Shown one piece after another: positions 48,071-57,186 of a stretch of DNA of 64,000 nt; position 1 is the stretch's first letter, and every line of letters starts with the position of its first letter. Position numbers and translations under genes: made by a program. The stretch comes from Leifsonia sp. EB41 (GTDB lineage: Bacteria > Actinomycetota > Actinomycetes > Actinomycetales > Microbacteriaceae): the NCBI RefSeq assembly GCF_041262565.1, contig NZ_JBGCCJ010000001.1, positions 1,364,001 to 1,428,000 on the forward strand. The letters are read 5' to 3'. The notes under the pieces are model-generated. The model saw only the letters and a program-made list of their open reading frames with translations, searched no databases and was not told where the DNA came from.

Positions 48071-49130
48071 AGAGCGCGCCGCCGCCGTCGAAGGTCAGGA
48101 TGCCGCGGAAGTCGAAGCTCCACGGGTCGGTGTAGCCCTGGCCGGACGCGCCGTCGGACTTGCGGGTCAGTGTCGCCTCCGCCGAGATGCTGCCCGACGT
48201 GCTGTCGACCGTCCAGCCGCCTGTCGTCCACACCGGGTCGATCGTGACGTCGGGGCGGGTGTGGAGCTGCCAGCTCACGTTGCTGATGTCGTCGGCGGCG
48301 CTGTCCGCGTAGGTGCCGAACGGGCAGTGGGCCGGCAGCGCGTCGTGCGAGGCGACGCACCCGTCCAGCCAGGTGTTGATCGCGGTGCGCGCCGCCGCCT
48401 GGCCGCTGTCGGACAGCCGGGCGGTGAACACCGTGGGTGAGGCGGCGCCGCCGGCGGGAATGGAAGTGATCGCGCTCATGGGGACGTCGAAGTTCGCGCT
48501 CTTCGAGACGAGCTCCACCGGGTAGGTGCCGGGCAGCGCGCGGAGGGTGACGTCGGTGGCGAGCGGCATGTTCTGCGGCTTCACTCCGGCGACCGCGTAC
48601 TGGATGCCTGCGGGGCCCTCGACCATGAGGTCGACGGTGTCGGGCTGGATCCGGCCGAGGCGCCAGAACGGGAGCCAGGGGAGGCCTCCCTCCTGCTCCA
48701 CGACGAACGAGCGGTTGTACGTGTGATCGCCCTGCGTGATCTGCGCCTGCACGGTCGTGGTGGCGCCGTGGGTGACCGGCGACTGCACGGTGAAGGAGCT
48801 GACGCGGTCGGTGATCCGGGAGTACGCGGCGTCGGTGAGCAGCACGTCCCCGCTGTTCGCGCGGATCCCTGCCAGCTTCATCGCGGCCTCCGCCCGGCCG
48901 TGCTCGAGCTCGCCCAGGTACTGCGCGACCAGCGTGCGGGGGAGGTTCTGGATCGCGACGACCGCCGACAGCGACACGGTGACGCCCGCGGCGGTGACCA
49001 GGAGGGTGACCGCGGCGATGAGGGCGAGGATCCAGCGGCCCGCGTGCGAGCGCCGGGGTCCGGCGGGAACCGGGGTGGGTGTGGAGAGGGTGTCGTCGTC
49101 CGGGAGGGCAGGGACTGGAGCGTCGGACAT
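48021..49130 (-). CDS. Membrane-anchored extracytoplasmic protein of unknown function
   Basis: The 369-residue protein has a short cytosolic Pro/Ser/Thr-rich arm and one transmembrane helix (about 30-60: ILALIAAVTLLVTAAGVTVSLSAVVAI). About 300 external residues follow, with repeated beta-rich segments (FTVQSPVTHGATTTVQAQITQGDHTYNRSFVVEQEGGLPWLPFWRL ... WLDGCVASHDALPAHCPFGTY). The two nearby cysteines could form a disulphide. I do not recognise a named family with confidence. GAGAGG 5 nt upstream supports the ATG. The last 16 codons overlap the glycosyltransferase gene on the other strand. Confidence 0.75.
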   Translation of the reverse strand: MSDAPVPALPDDDTLSTPTPVPAGPRRSHAGRWILALIAAVTLLVTAAGVTVSLSAVVAIQNLPRTLVAQYLGELEHGRAEAAMKLAGIRANSGDVLLTDAAYSRITDRVSSFTVQSPVTHGATTTVQAQITQGDHTYNRSFVVEQEGGLPWLPFWRLGRIQPDTVDLMVEGPAGIQYAVAGVKPQNMPLATDVTLRALPGTYPVELVSKSANFDVPMSAITSIPAGGAASPTVFTARLSDSGQAAARTAINTWLDGCVASHDALPAHCPFGTYADSAADDISNVSWQLHTRPDVTIDPVWTTGGWTVDSTSGSISAEATLTRKSDGASGQGYTDPWSFDFRGILTFDGGGALFTPLIANDGPAAQAGA

Positions 49131-49155
49131 CGAAACCTCTCTGTCGGGTTCCCGC

Positions 49156-49161
49156 AGTGTA
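49156..49161 (-). promoter_or_regulatory. -10 element (TACACT) of the membrane-anchored protein gene
   Basis: TACACT on the minus strand, 26 nt before the ATG at 49130; no clear -35. Confidence 0.35.
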
Positions 49162-49169
49162 TCGACCGG

Positions 49170-49191
49170 GGGTGGACCGTCGCGTCCACCC
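49170..49191 (-). terminator. Stem-loop after the four-helix membrane protein gene
   Basis: Perfect 8-bp arms with a 6-nt loop, 43 bp past the stop of the 49235-49726 gene and just upstream of the next -10 element. Confidence 0.5.
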
Positions 49192-49234
49192 GTTCGGGTC
49201 ACCCGGCGCGCTCCTCGTCGCGCTCCTCGCAGCG

Positions 49235-49726
49235 CTATTCGTCGTCGGGCCGCTCCCACGGCCAGCGCGGCCTCCCGCGCTGCCGGAAGCGGCCGACGAG
49301 GACGAGCTGGTACAGCAGCATGATCAGGACCGCCGCGGCGCCGGTGGCGATGGCGTAGAGGCTGCCGAGCTGCCCGGCGGCGAACAGCACGAAGTGTAGG
49401 ACGTCGCCGGTCGCGAGCGCGCCGGCCACTCCCCCGGTCAGGCAGTAGGCGAGATAGCACGCGACACCGGCGCCGAGCGCGTTGAGCGGCGCGATGCGCT
49501 GCTGATCGCCCGGCACGCGGATCCCGGTCAGGATCAGCAGGACGAGGAGCACGGCCACGGCGACGCCCGTCATGATCGGCCCGACCAGCGGCCCGGCGGA
49601 AGGGTCGGGGATCACCTCGGTGTCCGTCCCGAGCGAGATCAGGCCGAACGCCGCGACGAGGACGGCCAGATAGAGGCCCGCCGCGAAGCAGGCGACGACG
49701 ATGGCGTAGGAACGCTCCTCACGCAT
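49235..49726 (-). CDS. Four-helix membrane protein of unknown function (DUF6121-like)
   Basis: The 163-residue protein has four hydrophobic segments (about 8-32, 48-68, 80-105, 115-142) and a charged C-terminus RFRQRGRPRWPWERPDDE. It resembles short membrane proteins of Microbacteriaceae annotated DUF6121, but the match is from memory of the pattern. It follows the next gene upstream by 49 bp on the same strand. Confidence 0.7.
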   Translation of the reverse strand: MREERSYAIVVACFAAGLYLAVLVAAFGLISLGTDTEVIPDPSAGPLVGPIMTGVAVAVLLVLLILTGIRVPGDQQRIAPLNALGAGVACYLAYCLTGGVAGALATGDVLHFVLFAAGQLGSLYAIATGAAAVLIMLLYQLVLVGRFRQRGRPRWPWERPDDE

Positions 49727-49775
49727 GGGAGCCCCCTCGAAAACGATTCGGGCGGAAACGGTTCGGGACCGTCGG

Positions 49776-50927
49776 TCAGTACCCCTGAGCGTACGCGTTG
49801 GCTGCCTGGTTCTGGGCGTCGGCGAGCTGCTGCTCGTAGTCGGCCTGCGCCTCCGCGTTGCGCGCCTTCAGCTTGCGTCCGCGCGCGGCGAGCCAGGCTC
49901 CCGTCCACACCGACATCTCCCGGGCGATGACGCCGGCGAGGACCGCGAACGGGTTCACCCAGACGCGACTGAGGATGAGCGCCTGCTCCTCGGCGTTGCG
50001 CGACAGGTAGTGCGCGTCCGAGAGCTCGGCGCCGATGTAGACGAGGTAGACGAAGACCGCGACGACCAGGCCGCCGAGGATGTACGCCCACCAGCGGGCC
50101 CGGTTGATGATCTGGATGAGCACGACCATCCCGACGAAGAACGCCACGATCGGGGCCCAGCCGGCGATCTGCGACGTGAAGTACTGGGTGAGCACCGGCA
50201 GGAACTCGCTGCTCGGCGTCAGCATCGCGCCGACGACGACCACGGCGACGGCCCAGAGCACGGCGAACGCGACGGTGCCGACCAGGGCGATGAGGATGCC
50301 GACGCCGCGGTTGCTCTTGCGCTTGGGCGGCTCCGGACGCTGCAGGAAGATCGGCGCGACCGGCTGGGGGATGAACGGCGGCGGGGTCTGCGCGGCCGGG
50401 ACTGCCGCGGCGGTGGCCTCGCCCTGCGCTGCTGCGGCCGGCTGCTGCGCCTGCTGGGTGGTCGCCTGCTGGGCGGCCTCGCCCGCGATGATGACCGGCG
50501 CGGCGGACTGTGCAGGAGATGCGCTGTCCACGGTCGCGTCGCCCGCTGCGGTGGCGCCGGGCTCGGTGGAGGAGCGTGCGACGGCCGCAGCGACATCGTC
50601 GGGCGAGGAGGTCACGGGCTCCGGCTCGATCGCCGCGGTCGGCGGCGTGGAGACGGGGGCGGCGGGGACCTCCGCCGCTGCGTCGTCAGCGGGACGGTTG
50701 AGGTGGCCTCGGGCGGACACCGGCGCCGACGGCGGCACACTCATCTCCGGGTCCGTGTCATGCGGCTCGCCCGCGGACGCCGGGGCCGGCTCGGCCGCGA
50801 CGGGCTCTTCGTGCAGAGCGGGCTCAGCGGCGGCGGACTCGGCCGGCGCGGTCGCAGGCGAGGTGGCAGGTTCGACCGACCCCGCTTCATCCCGCTTGCC
50901 GGCGGGTTCCGGTGTCGTGTCGCTCAT
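49776..50927 (-). CDS. Membrane protein with long Pro/Ala-rich N-terminal region
   Basis: The 383-residue protein has about 190 disordered Ala/Pro/Glu-rich residues, then four transmembrane segments (VGILIALVGTVAFAVLWAVAVVVV, WAPIVAFFVGMVVLIQII, WAYILGGLVVAVFVYLVYIG, PFAVLAGVIAREMSVWTGAWLA). A basic then Gln-rich C-terminal helix follows (RKLKARNAEAQADYEQQL). The ATG at 50927 follows GAGGAG with 7 nt spacing. It lies after pilO by 100 bp on the same strand but shows no pilus motif. Function unknown. Confidence 0.72.
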   Translation of the reverse strand: MSDTTPEPAGKRDEAGSVEPATSPATAPAESAAAEPALHEEPVAAEPAPASAGEPHDTDPEMSVPPSAPVSARGHLNRPADDAAAEVPAAPVSTPPTAAIEPEPVTSSPDDVAAAVARSSTEPGATAAGDATVDSASPAQSAAPVIIAGEAAQQATTQQAQQPAAAAQGEATAAAVPAAQTPPPFIPQPVAPIFLQRPEPPKRKSNRGVGILIALVGTVAFAVLWAVAVVVVGAMLTPSSEFLPVLTQYFTSQIAGWAPIVAFFVGMVVLIQIINRARWWAYILGGLVVAVFVYLVYIGAELSDAHYLSRNAEEQALILSRVWVNPFAVLAGVIAREMSVWTGAWLAARGRKLKARNAEAQADYEQQLADAQNQAANAYAQGY

Positions 50928-51027
50928 GCTGGCACTCCTCGCTGCGCCCCCAGTGGGCACCCTGTGATCTGGTGCCCACTGTAGCAACGGGGGACGGCGG
51001 GGCGAGGGAGGTGCGGCGGGCGGGCGG

Positions 51028-51765
51028 CTACTTGGAGGGGGCCGTGGTGGAGGCCAGGACGTACACGAAGCCGGAGATCACGTAGGTGTCCCCCTGCACA
51101 GCGGCTCCCTTCGCAGAGCTGTCGCCTGCACTCGCTCCGCCCGAGATGCCGTTCACGACGAACAGGCGCGGCCCGTGCTGCAAGGCGTGGACGAACGCGA
51201 TGGTCGACGGGAGCGGCCCGGCGACACCGATCTTCACGGAGATGGCGAGGAAGTTGGCCGCGGTGATCGCGGGGTCGCTATGCGGGACGGGAGCCTGCGC
51301 GCCCGGCGCGGGCGCGGGGGCAGCCGTCGCCGTGGGCGACGGAGTCGGCGTTGGAGTCGGCGTGGCGGTCGATGACGGCGTCGAGCTGCTCGCGGCGGGA
51401 GCCGACGCGCCCTGGGGCGCGTAGGCGACTTCGTCTCCCGGCGTCACGTTCTGGACGGTGAGCCCCTGGGCCGCCGCCGCCTCGCGGACGGTGTCGATGA
51501 ACTGGCTGAGGTTCTCCTGAGCCGGGATGGACTGACGCAGCACGCCGACCTGATCCGTCAGCTCGCCGATCTTCTTGTTCTGCTGCGCCAGGCTGTTCAG
51601 GAGGGCCTGGTTCGCCTGGTTGGCGGCCGCCGCCTGCTCGCGCGCCTGTTCGGACGCCGCTGCGGAGTCCAGAGACGGGCGGACGCCGAGCAGGAAGCCT
51701 CCCGCCAGCACGGCCGCCATCGCGACGCCGAGGAGGATCATGAAAAGCCGGTTCTTGTCCATCAT
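51028..51765 (-). CDS. pilO: Type IV pilus alignment-complex protein PilO-like
   Basis: The 245-residue protein has one N-terminal transmembrane helix (about 6-28), a coiled coil (about 32-85: QANQALLNSLAQQNKKIGELTDQVGVLRQSIPAQENLSQFIDTV), a Ser/Thr/Pro linker and a ferredoxin-like domain near 165-245 (FLAISVKIGVAGPLPSTIAFVHALQHGPRLFVVNGI). This is the PilO plan. The pilO start overlaps the pilN stop (ATGA). The Pro/Thr linker in the middle of the protein is unusual. Confidence 0.85.
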   Translation of the reverse strand: MMDKNRLFMILLGVAMAAVLAGGFLLGVRPSLDSAAASEQAREQAAAANQANQALLNSLAQQNKKIGELTDQVGVLRQSIPAQENLSQFIDTVREAAAAQGLTVQNVTPGDEVAYAPQGASAPAASSSTPSSTATPTPTPTPSPTATAAPAPAPGAQAPVPHSDPAITAANFLAISVKIGVAGPLPSTIAFVHALQHGPRLFVVNGISGGASAGDSSAKGAAVQGDTYVISGFVYVLASTTAPSK

Positions 51766-52520
51766 TTGCCTCCCGTCGTCGGCAGATATCTGCCGTCCCA
51801 GGCCGTGACTCCGTAGTGCAGCGTCGCGATCGCCTTATATCCCGTCGACTCGGCGGTGATCGCACCCGCAGATGCGTCGACGACGTTGGGCAGGCCGCCG
51901 ATCGTCGAGAGCCACTGCGTCACGGTGGTGAGATCGGGCGCCGAGATCGTCACCGTCGCCGTCGCGACGCGGGTGGGTGTCCCCGGCACGAGCGACTGCT
52001 GGTAGGGGGTGAGCGGCGAGGCCGCGTCGATGGAGACGTCGGTGATCGTCGTTCCGGCCGGCAGCGACTTCAGGAGCGAGTCGCCGACTGCAGACCAATC
52101 GATGTCGGTGGCGCCGCCGACCGACTGGCCGGCCTTGAGGAGCGCCGCCTCGGATTGAGCCGCGCGCAGCGGCGCGTACTGCGCCTGCTGCTTGAGCAGC
52201 GCGCTGCTGCGCCCCTGCTCCGCTGTCGCGGCGACCTGTGCGGTGAAAGCGAATGCTGCGGCGCCGAGCACCGCGGCGATCACGACCGCGACTGTGACCA
52301 CGAGCCCCATGCCCATCCTGCGCACGAGCTTCTCGTGCTTGCGCGCGGTCCTGATCTCGGTCGGGAGGAGGTCGACCCGGGGCTCTGCACCCACCCGGAT
52401 GTCGACCGCCGGCAGGCTCTGCCGCGGCATCTTCGCGGGCTTGGCCGGCTTGTTCGCGACCTCGGTGCCGCGTTTCGTACCCGTACGGGTCGCCGCGATC
52501 GCGTCCGATGCTGCGCTCAT
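51762..52520 (-). CDS. pilN: Type IV pilus assembly protein PilN-like
   Basis: The 252-residue protein has a basic cytosolic arm with the PilN-type VDLLPTEIRTARKHEK (binds PilM through a short INLLP-like motif). One transmembrane helix follows (about 75-100), then a coiled coil and a C-terminal domain with TTVTQWLSTIGGLPNVVDAS. It is coupled to pilM (ATGA-type overlap) and pilO. Confidence 0.86.
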   Translation of the reverse strand: MSAASDAIAATRTGTKRGTEVANKPAKPAKMPRQSLPAVDIRVGAEPRVDLLPTEIRTARKHEKLVRRMGMGLVVTVAVVIAAVLGAAAFAFTAQVAATAEQGRSSALLKQQAQYAPLRAAQSEAALLKAGQSVGGATDIDWSAVGDSLLKSLPAGTTITDVSIDAASPLTPYQQSLVPGTPTRVATATVTISAPDLTTVTQWLSTIGGLPNVVDASAGAITAESTGYKAIATLHYGVTAWDGRYLPTTGGK

Positions 52521-53569
52521 GCTGCAACACTCCCCATCGCCAGTCCGAGCGCGACGGTGATCTCGCGCTGATCGATTCGAAGGTCCTCTGCCCGCAATCC
52601 GCGGGAGATCGCGATCGTGCTGAACGGATCCCCGTCCTCGACGGGGAGGCGGGTGAACTCGGCGAGCGCCGACGCGAAGCCGGGGAGCTGCGCGGCGCCT
52701 CCCGCGAGGACGATGCGCTGCACCGGCGTCGTCTCGCGCGTGTTCGAGAAGTACGCAATGGTGTTGCGGAGGCTGCCGAGCAGCTCGTTGACGACTTCGT
52801 AGATCACGGTCGCTTGGGAGTGCTCTTCGGCGGTGGACACGTTCGGGGCGAGCCCCAGCGTGCGCTTGGCGGACTCGGCCTGGGGCGGAGTGAGGGAGAG
52901 GCGCGTCGACAGCGCCGTGGTCAGGTCCTGTCCGCCCGTCGGGATGATCCGGACGAACTCGGGCACCCCGTTGGTCGCCACGATCACGGTCGTGGTGCTC
53001 GCGCCGACATCGATCAGAGCCACGGTTCCGGCGACGCGGGGCCGGGTGACCAGGGCCCGCTGCAGTGCGAACGGGACGAGGTCCACCTCCACCGGCGTGA
53101 GGCCGGCCGCTTGCACGGCCTTCACGTTCGCCAGGATCGCGTCCTTGACGGCGGCGATGAGCAGTCCGTTCACGGTCGGGCCGTGCTCGCCCGTCCCCTC
53201 GCTCGTCGGGTAGAAATCCAGGATGGTCTCGGAGACCGGGAGCGGCAGCATCTCCTGGACGAGGAACGGCAGGGATTCGCGAATACGTGGCAGCGGCGCC
53301 CGCGGCACTGTCAGATCCCGCGCGAACACCCGCTGGTTCCCCATCCCGAGCACCACGCGCTTGGTCTTGAAGCCGCTGTTCGACCAGAGCCGCTTCAGCA
53401 GTGCGCTCACGGTGTCGGACTCGATCACCTCGCCGCGATTGACCGCGCCGGGAGGCACGTCGATCCGTCCATAGCGGACCAGTGTCGGCTTCGGCTTCTC
53501 GGCGTCGGCCAGCTCGACGGCGCGGATGCTCGCGCTGCCGATGTCGATGCCTACCACGGTGTTCGCCAT
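52517..53569 (-). CDS. pilM: Type IV pilus assembly actin-like ATPase PilM
   Basis: The 350-residue protein starts MANTVVGIDIGSASIRAVEL and has VALIDVGASTTTVIV and RIVLAGGAAQLPGF, the actin-fold phosphate and adenosine motifs. PilM is cytosolic and binds the N-terminal arm of PilN. The ATG at 53569 lies 23 bp after the pilD stop. Confidence 0.92.
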   Translation of the reverse strand: MANTVVGIDIGSASIRAVELADAEKPKPTLVRYGRIDVPPGAVNRGEVIESDTVSALLKRLWSNSGFKTKRVVLGMGNQRVFARDLTVPRAPLPRIRESLPFLVQEMLPLPVSETILDFYPTSEGTGEHGPTVNGLLIAAVKDAILANVKAVQAAGLTPVEVDLVPFALQRALVTRPRVAGTVALIDVGASTTTVIVATNGVPEFVRIIPTGGQDLTTALSTRLSLTPPQAESAKRTLGLAPNVSTAEEHSQATVIYEVVNELLGSLRNTIAYFSNTRETTPVQRIVLAGGAAQLPGFASALAEFTRLPVEDGDPFSTIAISRGLRAEDLRIDQREITVALGLAMGSVAA

Positions 53570-53592
53570 GTCATTCCTTCTCTCACGGCCGA

Positions 53593-54426
53593 TCAGGCCA
53601 GGCCGACCAATCGGAGGTACGCGGTCCAGATAGCGGGGCCGGCGACGAGGCCGAGCCACGCTCCGGCGAGCATCGAGGGCCCGAACGGGATGCCACCGTC
53701 CCGCTTCACACGCCGGGCGACGAGCAGTGCCACCGAGACGAGCCCGCCGATCACGAACCCGCCGAAGACGCCGATCGCGAGCGAACTCCAGCCGGCCCAG
53801 CCGAGGTAGAGCCCGAGCAGTCCTGCCAGCTTGATGTCGCCGAAACCCATCGCGCCCTGCTTGGTCAGGCCGAGCAGCAGGTACAGCAGGAAGGCGGCGG
53901 CCCCGCCGATCAGCGCCCGCAGCACCGACCAGCCGTCGCCCTCCAGGATCCCGACGAGGATCAGGAGGCCGCCGCCGACCGCGTAGGCCGGGAGCACGAT
54001 CTTGTCCGGGAGCCGGTGGGTGTCCAGGTCGATGAGCGCGAGGGCGACGGAGACCGCCATGAGGTACAGGTAGGCGACGAGCTCGAGCATCGCCGCGGCG
54101 ATCCTCGTCCCCGACCCGCTCGCGACGGCGTCGACGAGCGCGGGCAGCCGCCACAGCGCGACCGCCGCGAACCCGAGGGCTGTGCCCAGTTCGACGGCCG
54201 GGTAGCGGATCGAGATCGCCGCCCCGCAGTCGCGGCAGCGCCCGCGGAGCACGAGCCAGGAGAGGACGGGGATGTTGTCGACCGCCCGGATCCGCGACCC
54301 GCACGACGGGCACGCGCTCGGCGGGGCGACGATCGACCGGCCGGCCGGGACCCGGAAGACCACCACGTTGAGGAACGAGCCGATCAGCGACCCGAACACC
54401 CCTGCGAGCACGGCGAACACGATCAC
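53593..54426 (-). CDS. pilD: Prepilin peptidase / N-methyltransferase
   Basis: The 277-residue membrane protease has the N-terminal methyltransferase-associated region GSFLNVVVFRVP, two CxxC pairs (CPSCGS and CRDCGA) and NIPVLSWLVLRGRC. The catalytic aspartates are in ALIDLDTHRLPD and GFGDIKLAGLLG. GTG at 54426 overlaps the preceding stop (GTGA). It would process the four prepilins encoded upstream. Confidence 0.94.
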   Translation of the reverse strand: MIVFAVLAGVFGSLIGSFLNVVVFRVPAGRSIVAPPSACPSCGSRIRAVDNIPVLSWLVLRGRCRDCGAAISIRYPAVELGTALGFAAVALWRLPALVDAVASGSGTRIAAAMLELVAYLYLMAVSVALALIDLDTHRLPDKIVLPAYAVGGGLLILVGILEGDGWSVLRALIGGAAAFLLYLLLGLTKQGAMGFGDIKLAGLLGLYLGWAGWSSLAIGVFGGFVIGGLVSVALLVARRVKRDGGIPFGPSMLAGAWLGLVAGPAIWTAYLRLVGLA

Positions 54427-56087
54427 GACCCCGTGTAGTTCCGGTTGGAGACGACGGTGCGCGTCGTGGTCGTCCCGCTGCCGCCGGTGCTCGACCCGGT
54501 GGACAGGTCGACGCCGGGGAGGCCGATGGCGACGTAGCCGATCGAGGCGCCGCCGCTGATCGTGGCGGAGCCCGCGAACACCTGGCCCTGGAAGTTCACG
54601 CCGGTGCCGATGTTGAGGTCGCACGGGGAGTACATCATCACCGCGTCCTGGATCGTGCCGGAGGCGTTCTTGAACACCGGATTCCCCGAGATCGTGAAGC
54701 TCTCGCCGGAGGCGCAGGTGGGGGTCCCGTTCGCCGTGGCGTCCGGGTTGATCAGCCAGACCCGGGCGGGCGCCGACGGCACGATCCCGCCACTGTTGCC
54801 GATGGTGATGGTGTTGGCGAAGATCGCGATGTCGTTCGAGATGGCGAGCTGGTCGCTTCCCGTGAGGGTCAGTCCGTTCGTGCACTTGCGCGCGTCGATC
54901 AGGCCCTTGCCGCCGGCGATGGTCGTCACGGCGGCCCGCAGCGTGGTGATCGAGCACGTCCCGGCGGGGAGCACCACGGGGGTGAACCCGGTCCAGGCGG
55001 TGGGGTCGTAGTTGTAGTCCACCCAGTTCGGCACGCCCGGGGTCGTGGGCTGCGCATACGGCGACGGCCCAGGCCCGGCCGGGATCTGGGTGTATGAGCC
55101 CAGCGTGCTCGGCCGGTTCGTGTTGAGGACCGACTTGCCTGTCGCGTTACCGATCACCTTCGAACCCCAGTCCAAGGTGATGGTGCCGTAGTTCCAGATG
55201 TTGCCGCCGATCGCGCCTCCGGAGTTGAAGGTCGTCGTCGTGGACGTGAGGTTGCCGTTGATGTTGCTCGAACCGCCGGAGAGGCTGGTCGTGGAGGCCG
55301 ACCACGCACTTCCCTTGATCGTGCCGCTCGGGATCGAGATCGAGTTGGCGACCGCGTTCCCGCCGACCGAGACGCCGCCGTTCACGGTCAGCGCGCCGCT
55401 GGTCCAGACGTTGCCCGTCACGCTGCACGACCCGGACATGGTCAGGTTGCCGTTCTTCACGACGAGGTCGGAGGCGCCGCTGGAGGCGCCGTTGCAGTTG
55501 ACGTCGCCGGTGCTGATCATCACCTTGGGGCTCGACCCGTCGACGGAGACGAGCGTTCCGGAGCCGCCGAAGTTGCTCGACGAGTAGGCATAGACGGCCG
55601 GCCCGGTGGCGCTGATCTGGGTCGGCTGGGTCGAGGGGCCGAGGACGCTCTCGAGCGTCTTCGAGTCGTTGGCCCGTTGCCCTCCGTCGCCTCCGTTGGC
55701 CGCGGTGCCGTTGGACAGGATGCGCACGTTGGTGTTGCCCGCGGCCGGACAGCCCTGCACCCATCCCGAGCCGCCGGGGACGTAGACGACCGCGCGATAG
55801 ACGGGGGTCTGGCCCGCCGCGCTCTGATACACGCCGCCGACCGCCGAGCACGTGCCGTTCTCCAGCCCCACGGTGGCGACGGCGATTCCCGCCTCCGCAG
55901 CACCCTGCGCTTGGACGCCCGCGCGCGTGGCGGTGCTGAAGCTCACGGCGTAGATCACCGAGCTGCTCATCAGCGCGATCAGCAGGATCGAGACGGCCAT
56001 GAGCGCGACGACCGCGCCCATCGCGAAGCCCTCGTCGCCGCCGGACATGGTGGCGCGCACCCTGGCGCGCAGTCTGATCAATAGCAT
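54423..56087 (-). CDS. Large PilX-like minor pilin with beta-helix-like passenger
   Basis: The 554-residue protein has a pilin-like N-terminus: basic leader, G20/F21 cleavage site (DEGFAMGAVVALM) and a hydrophobic helix to about residue 52. The mature fifth residue is Ala rather than Glu. The rest contains Gly/Asn/Ser/Thr-rich short repeats (about 200-310: SGSCSVTGNVWTSGALTVNGG and similar), reminiscent of bactofilin-like or right-handed beta-helix folds. It overlaps pilW by 10 bp and pilD by 4 bp. Size and position suggest a tip or adhesive minor pilin. Confidence 0.75.
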   Translation of the reverse strand: MLLIRLRARVRATMSGGDEGFAMGAVVALMAVSILLIALMSSSVIYAVSFSTATRAGVQAQGAAEAGIAVATVGLENGTCSAVGGVYQSAAGQTPVYRAVVYVPGGSGWVQGCPAAGNTNVRILSNGTAANGGDGGQRANDSKTLESVLGPSTQPTQISATGPAVYAYSSSNFGGSGTLVSVDGSSPKVMISTGDVNCNGASSGASDLVVKNGNLTMSGSCSVTGNVWTSGALTVNGGVSVGGNAVANSISIPSGTIKGSAWSASTTSLSGGSSNINGNLTSTTTTFNSGGAIGGNIWNYGTITLDWGSKVIGNATGKSVLNTNRPSTLGSYTQIPAGPGPSPYAQPTTPGVPNWVDYNYDPTAWTGFTPVVLPAGTCSITTLRAAVTTIAGGKGLIDARKCTNGLTLTGSDQLAISNDIAIFANTITIGNSGGIVPSAPARVWLINPDATANGTPTCASGESFTISGNPVFKNASGTIQDAVMMYSPCDLNIGTGVNFQGQVFAGSATISGGASIGYVAIGLPGVDLSTGSSTGGSGTTTTRTVVSNRNYTGS

Positions 56088-56650
56088 GTGCCGCTCGCCG
56101 CCACTCCGGTCTGCTGAAGGATCGTCGTCTGCATGGTCACCGATTGGCCCGCGGCGACCGACGCGACGAAGCCGACCTGCAGGTTGTACCCGACCCCTTG
56201 GAAGATCGGGGTGGTGCCGACCGGTGAGACTCCGCCGGCCAGGTAGGTCCACGTGGCGAGTTGCGCCGCCGTGGGGAGGAGGATCTTGGTGCCGTCCGCC
56301 GTCGTGGTCGTCCGGAAGGTGTTCGTCGACGCCTGGTAGTACCAGGCACGGCAATTCCACACGAGGGTGGAGCCCGATCCGGCCGTGCGCGCCACGAGCA
56401 TGAGATCGGAACCGCTCGTCTGGACGGTGAACTCGGACGCGTTCTCGATGCCCTGGGTCAGGCTCCGCATCGTCAGCTGAGCGCTCGTGGAGGCCGCAGT
56501 CCGGTTGGAGATGGTGTTCTGGGATTTCGCCGCAGAGGCGAAGAGACCGAACGCGATCCCGATGATGAGGATGGACAGCGCCGCGGCGATGCTGAGCTCG
56601 ATGAGCGTCATCCCGGAGTCGCCGCGAGTGCCGCGCAGCAGCCGGTTCAC
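56078..56650 (-). CDS. PilW-like minor prepilin
   Basis: The 190-residue protein has a short basic leader ending in G13, then M14-TLIELSIAAALSILIIGIAFGLF, a type III prepilin signal with Glu at mature position 5. GTG at 56650 overlaps the pilV stop (GTGA). The C-terminal cysteine (SGTCY) could pair with the one in WNCRAWYY. Confidence 0.82.
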   Translation of the reverse strand: MNRLLRGTRGDSGMTLIELSIAAALSILIIGIAFGLFASAAKSQNTISNRTAASTSAQLTMRSLTQGIENASEFTVQTSGSDLMLVARTAGSGSTLVWNCRAWYYQASTNTFRTTTTADGTKILLPTAAQLATWTYLAGGVSPVGTTPIFQGVGYNLQVGFVASVAAGQSVTMQTTILQQTGVAASGTCY

Positions 56651-57060
56651 GACGCGCTCCGGACGATCACGAGGGTGGAGCCGGTGGCGACGGCCTGCAG
56701 GCTGTTGCTGCTCATGACGGTGACGCTCACCGAGACGGTGCCGGGATAGGTCGCCGGGCACGCGCCGACGGTGCGGGTCGTCGAGAAGGTGACGCCGCGG
56801 GTGTCGGTCAGCGGGCCGATGACGGCGGAGCCGAAGGCCTGGATGCCCGCACAGGTGGTGCCGGCCGTCCGCGCTTGGACGAGGTTGTTGTTCACGAACT
56901 GCGTGGCCGTCGCGACGCTGACGTTGCGGACGGAAGTCTTGAGGATGCCGATCAAAGACGGCAGGAGGGCGAGCGAGAGGATCGCGAGCAGGAGCATGGC
57001 GATGAGGACCTCGATGAGGGTGAAGCCCTCGTCCTTCGGTCGCTCTTGCGTGCGGATCAT
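56647..57060 (-). CDS. PilV-like minor prepilin
   Basis: The 137-residue protein has leader MIRTQERPKDEG cut before FTLIEVLIAMLLLAILSLALLPSLIG, with Glu17 as mature Glu5. Two cysteines (TTCAGI and GACPAT) may form a disulphide. It follows pilA by 126 bp containing a strong hairpin, so minor pilins should be made at lower levels than PilA. Confidence 0.85.
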   Translation of the reverse strand: MIRTQERPKDEGFTLIEVLIAMLLLAILSLALLPSLIGILKTSVRNVSVATATQFVNNNLVQARTAGTTCAGIQAFGSAVIGPLTDTRGVTFSTTRTVGACPATYPGTVSVSVTVMSSNSLQAVATGSTLVIVRSAS

Positions 57061-57142
57061 GTCTCACTCCCAGGTGCTAGGTCGGGTGGGGAGTCTAGGG
57101 CCGGCGTTCGGGCGCCGGTGGTGCGTGCCGGGAAACGGCAGT

Positions 57143-57177
57143 GGCGGGAGGACCGGGCGAGTTCCGGTCCTCCCGCC
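57143..57177 (-). terminator. Strong hairpin downstream of pilA
   Basis: Perfect 14-bp arms (57143-57156, 57164-57177) with a 7-nt loop, 10 bp past the pilA stop. It could end most transcripts after the major pilin and let a fraction continue into pilV-pilO. Confidence 0.75.
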
Positions 57178-57186
57178 GTGCGGGGC

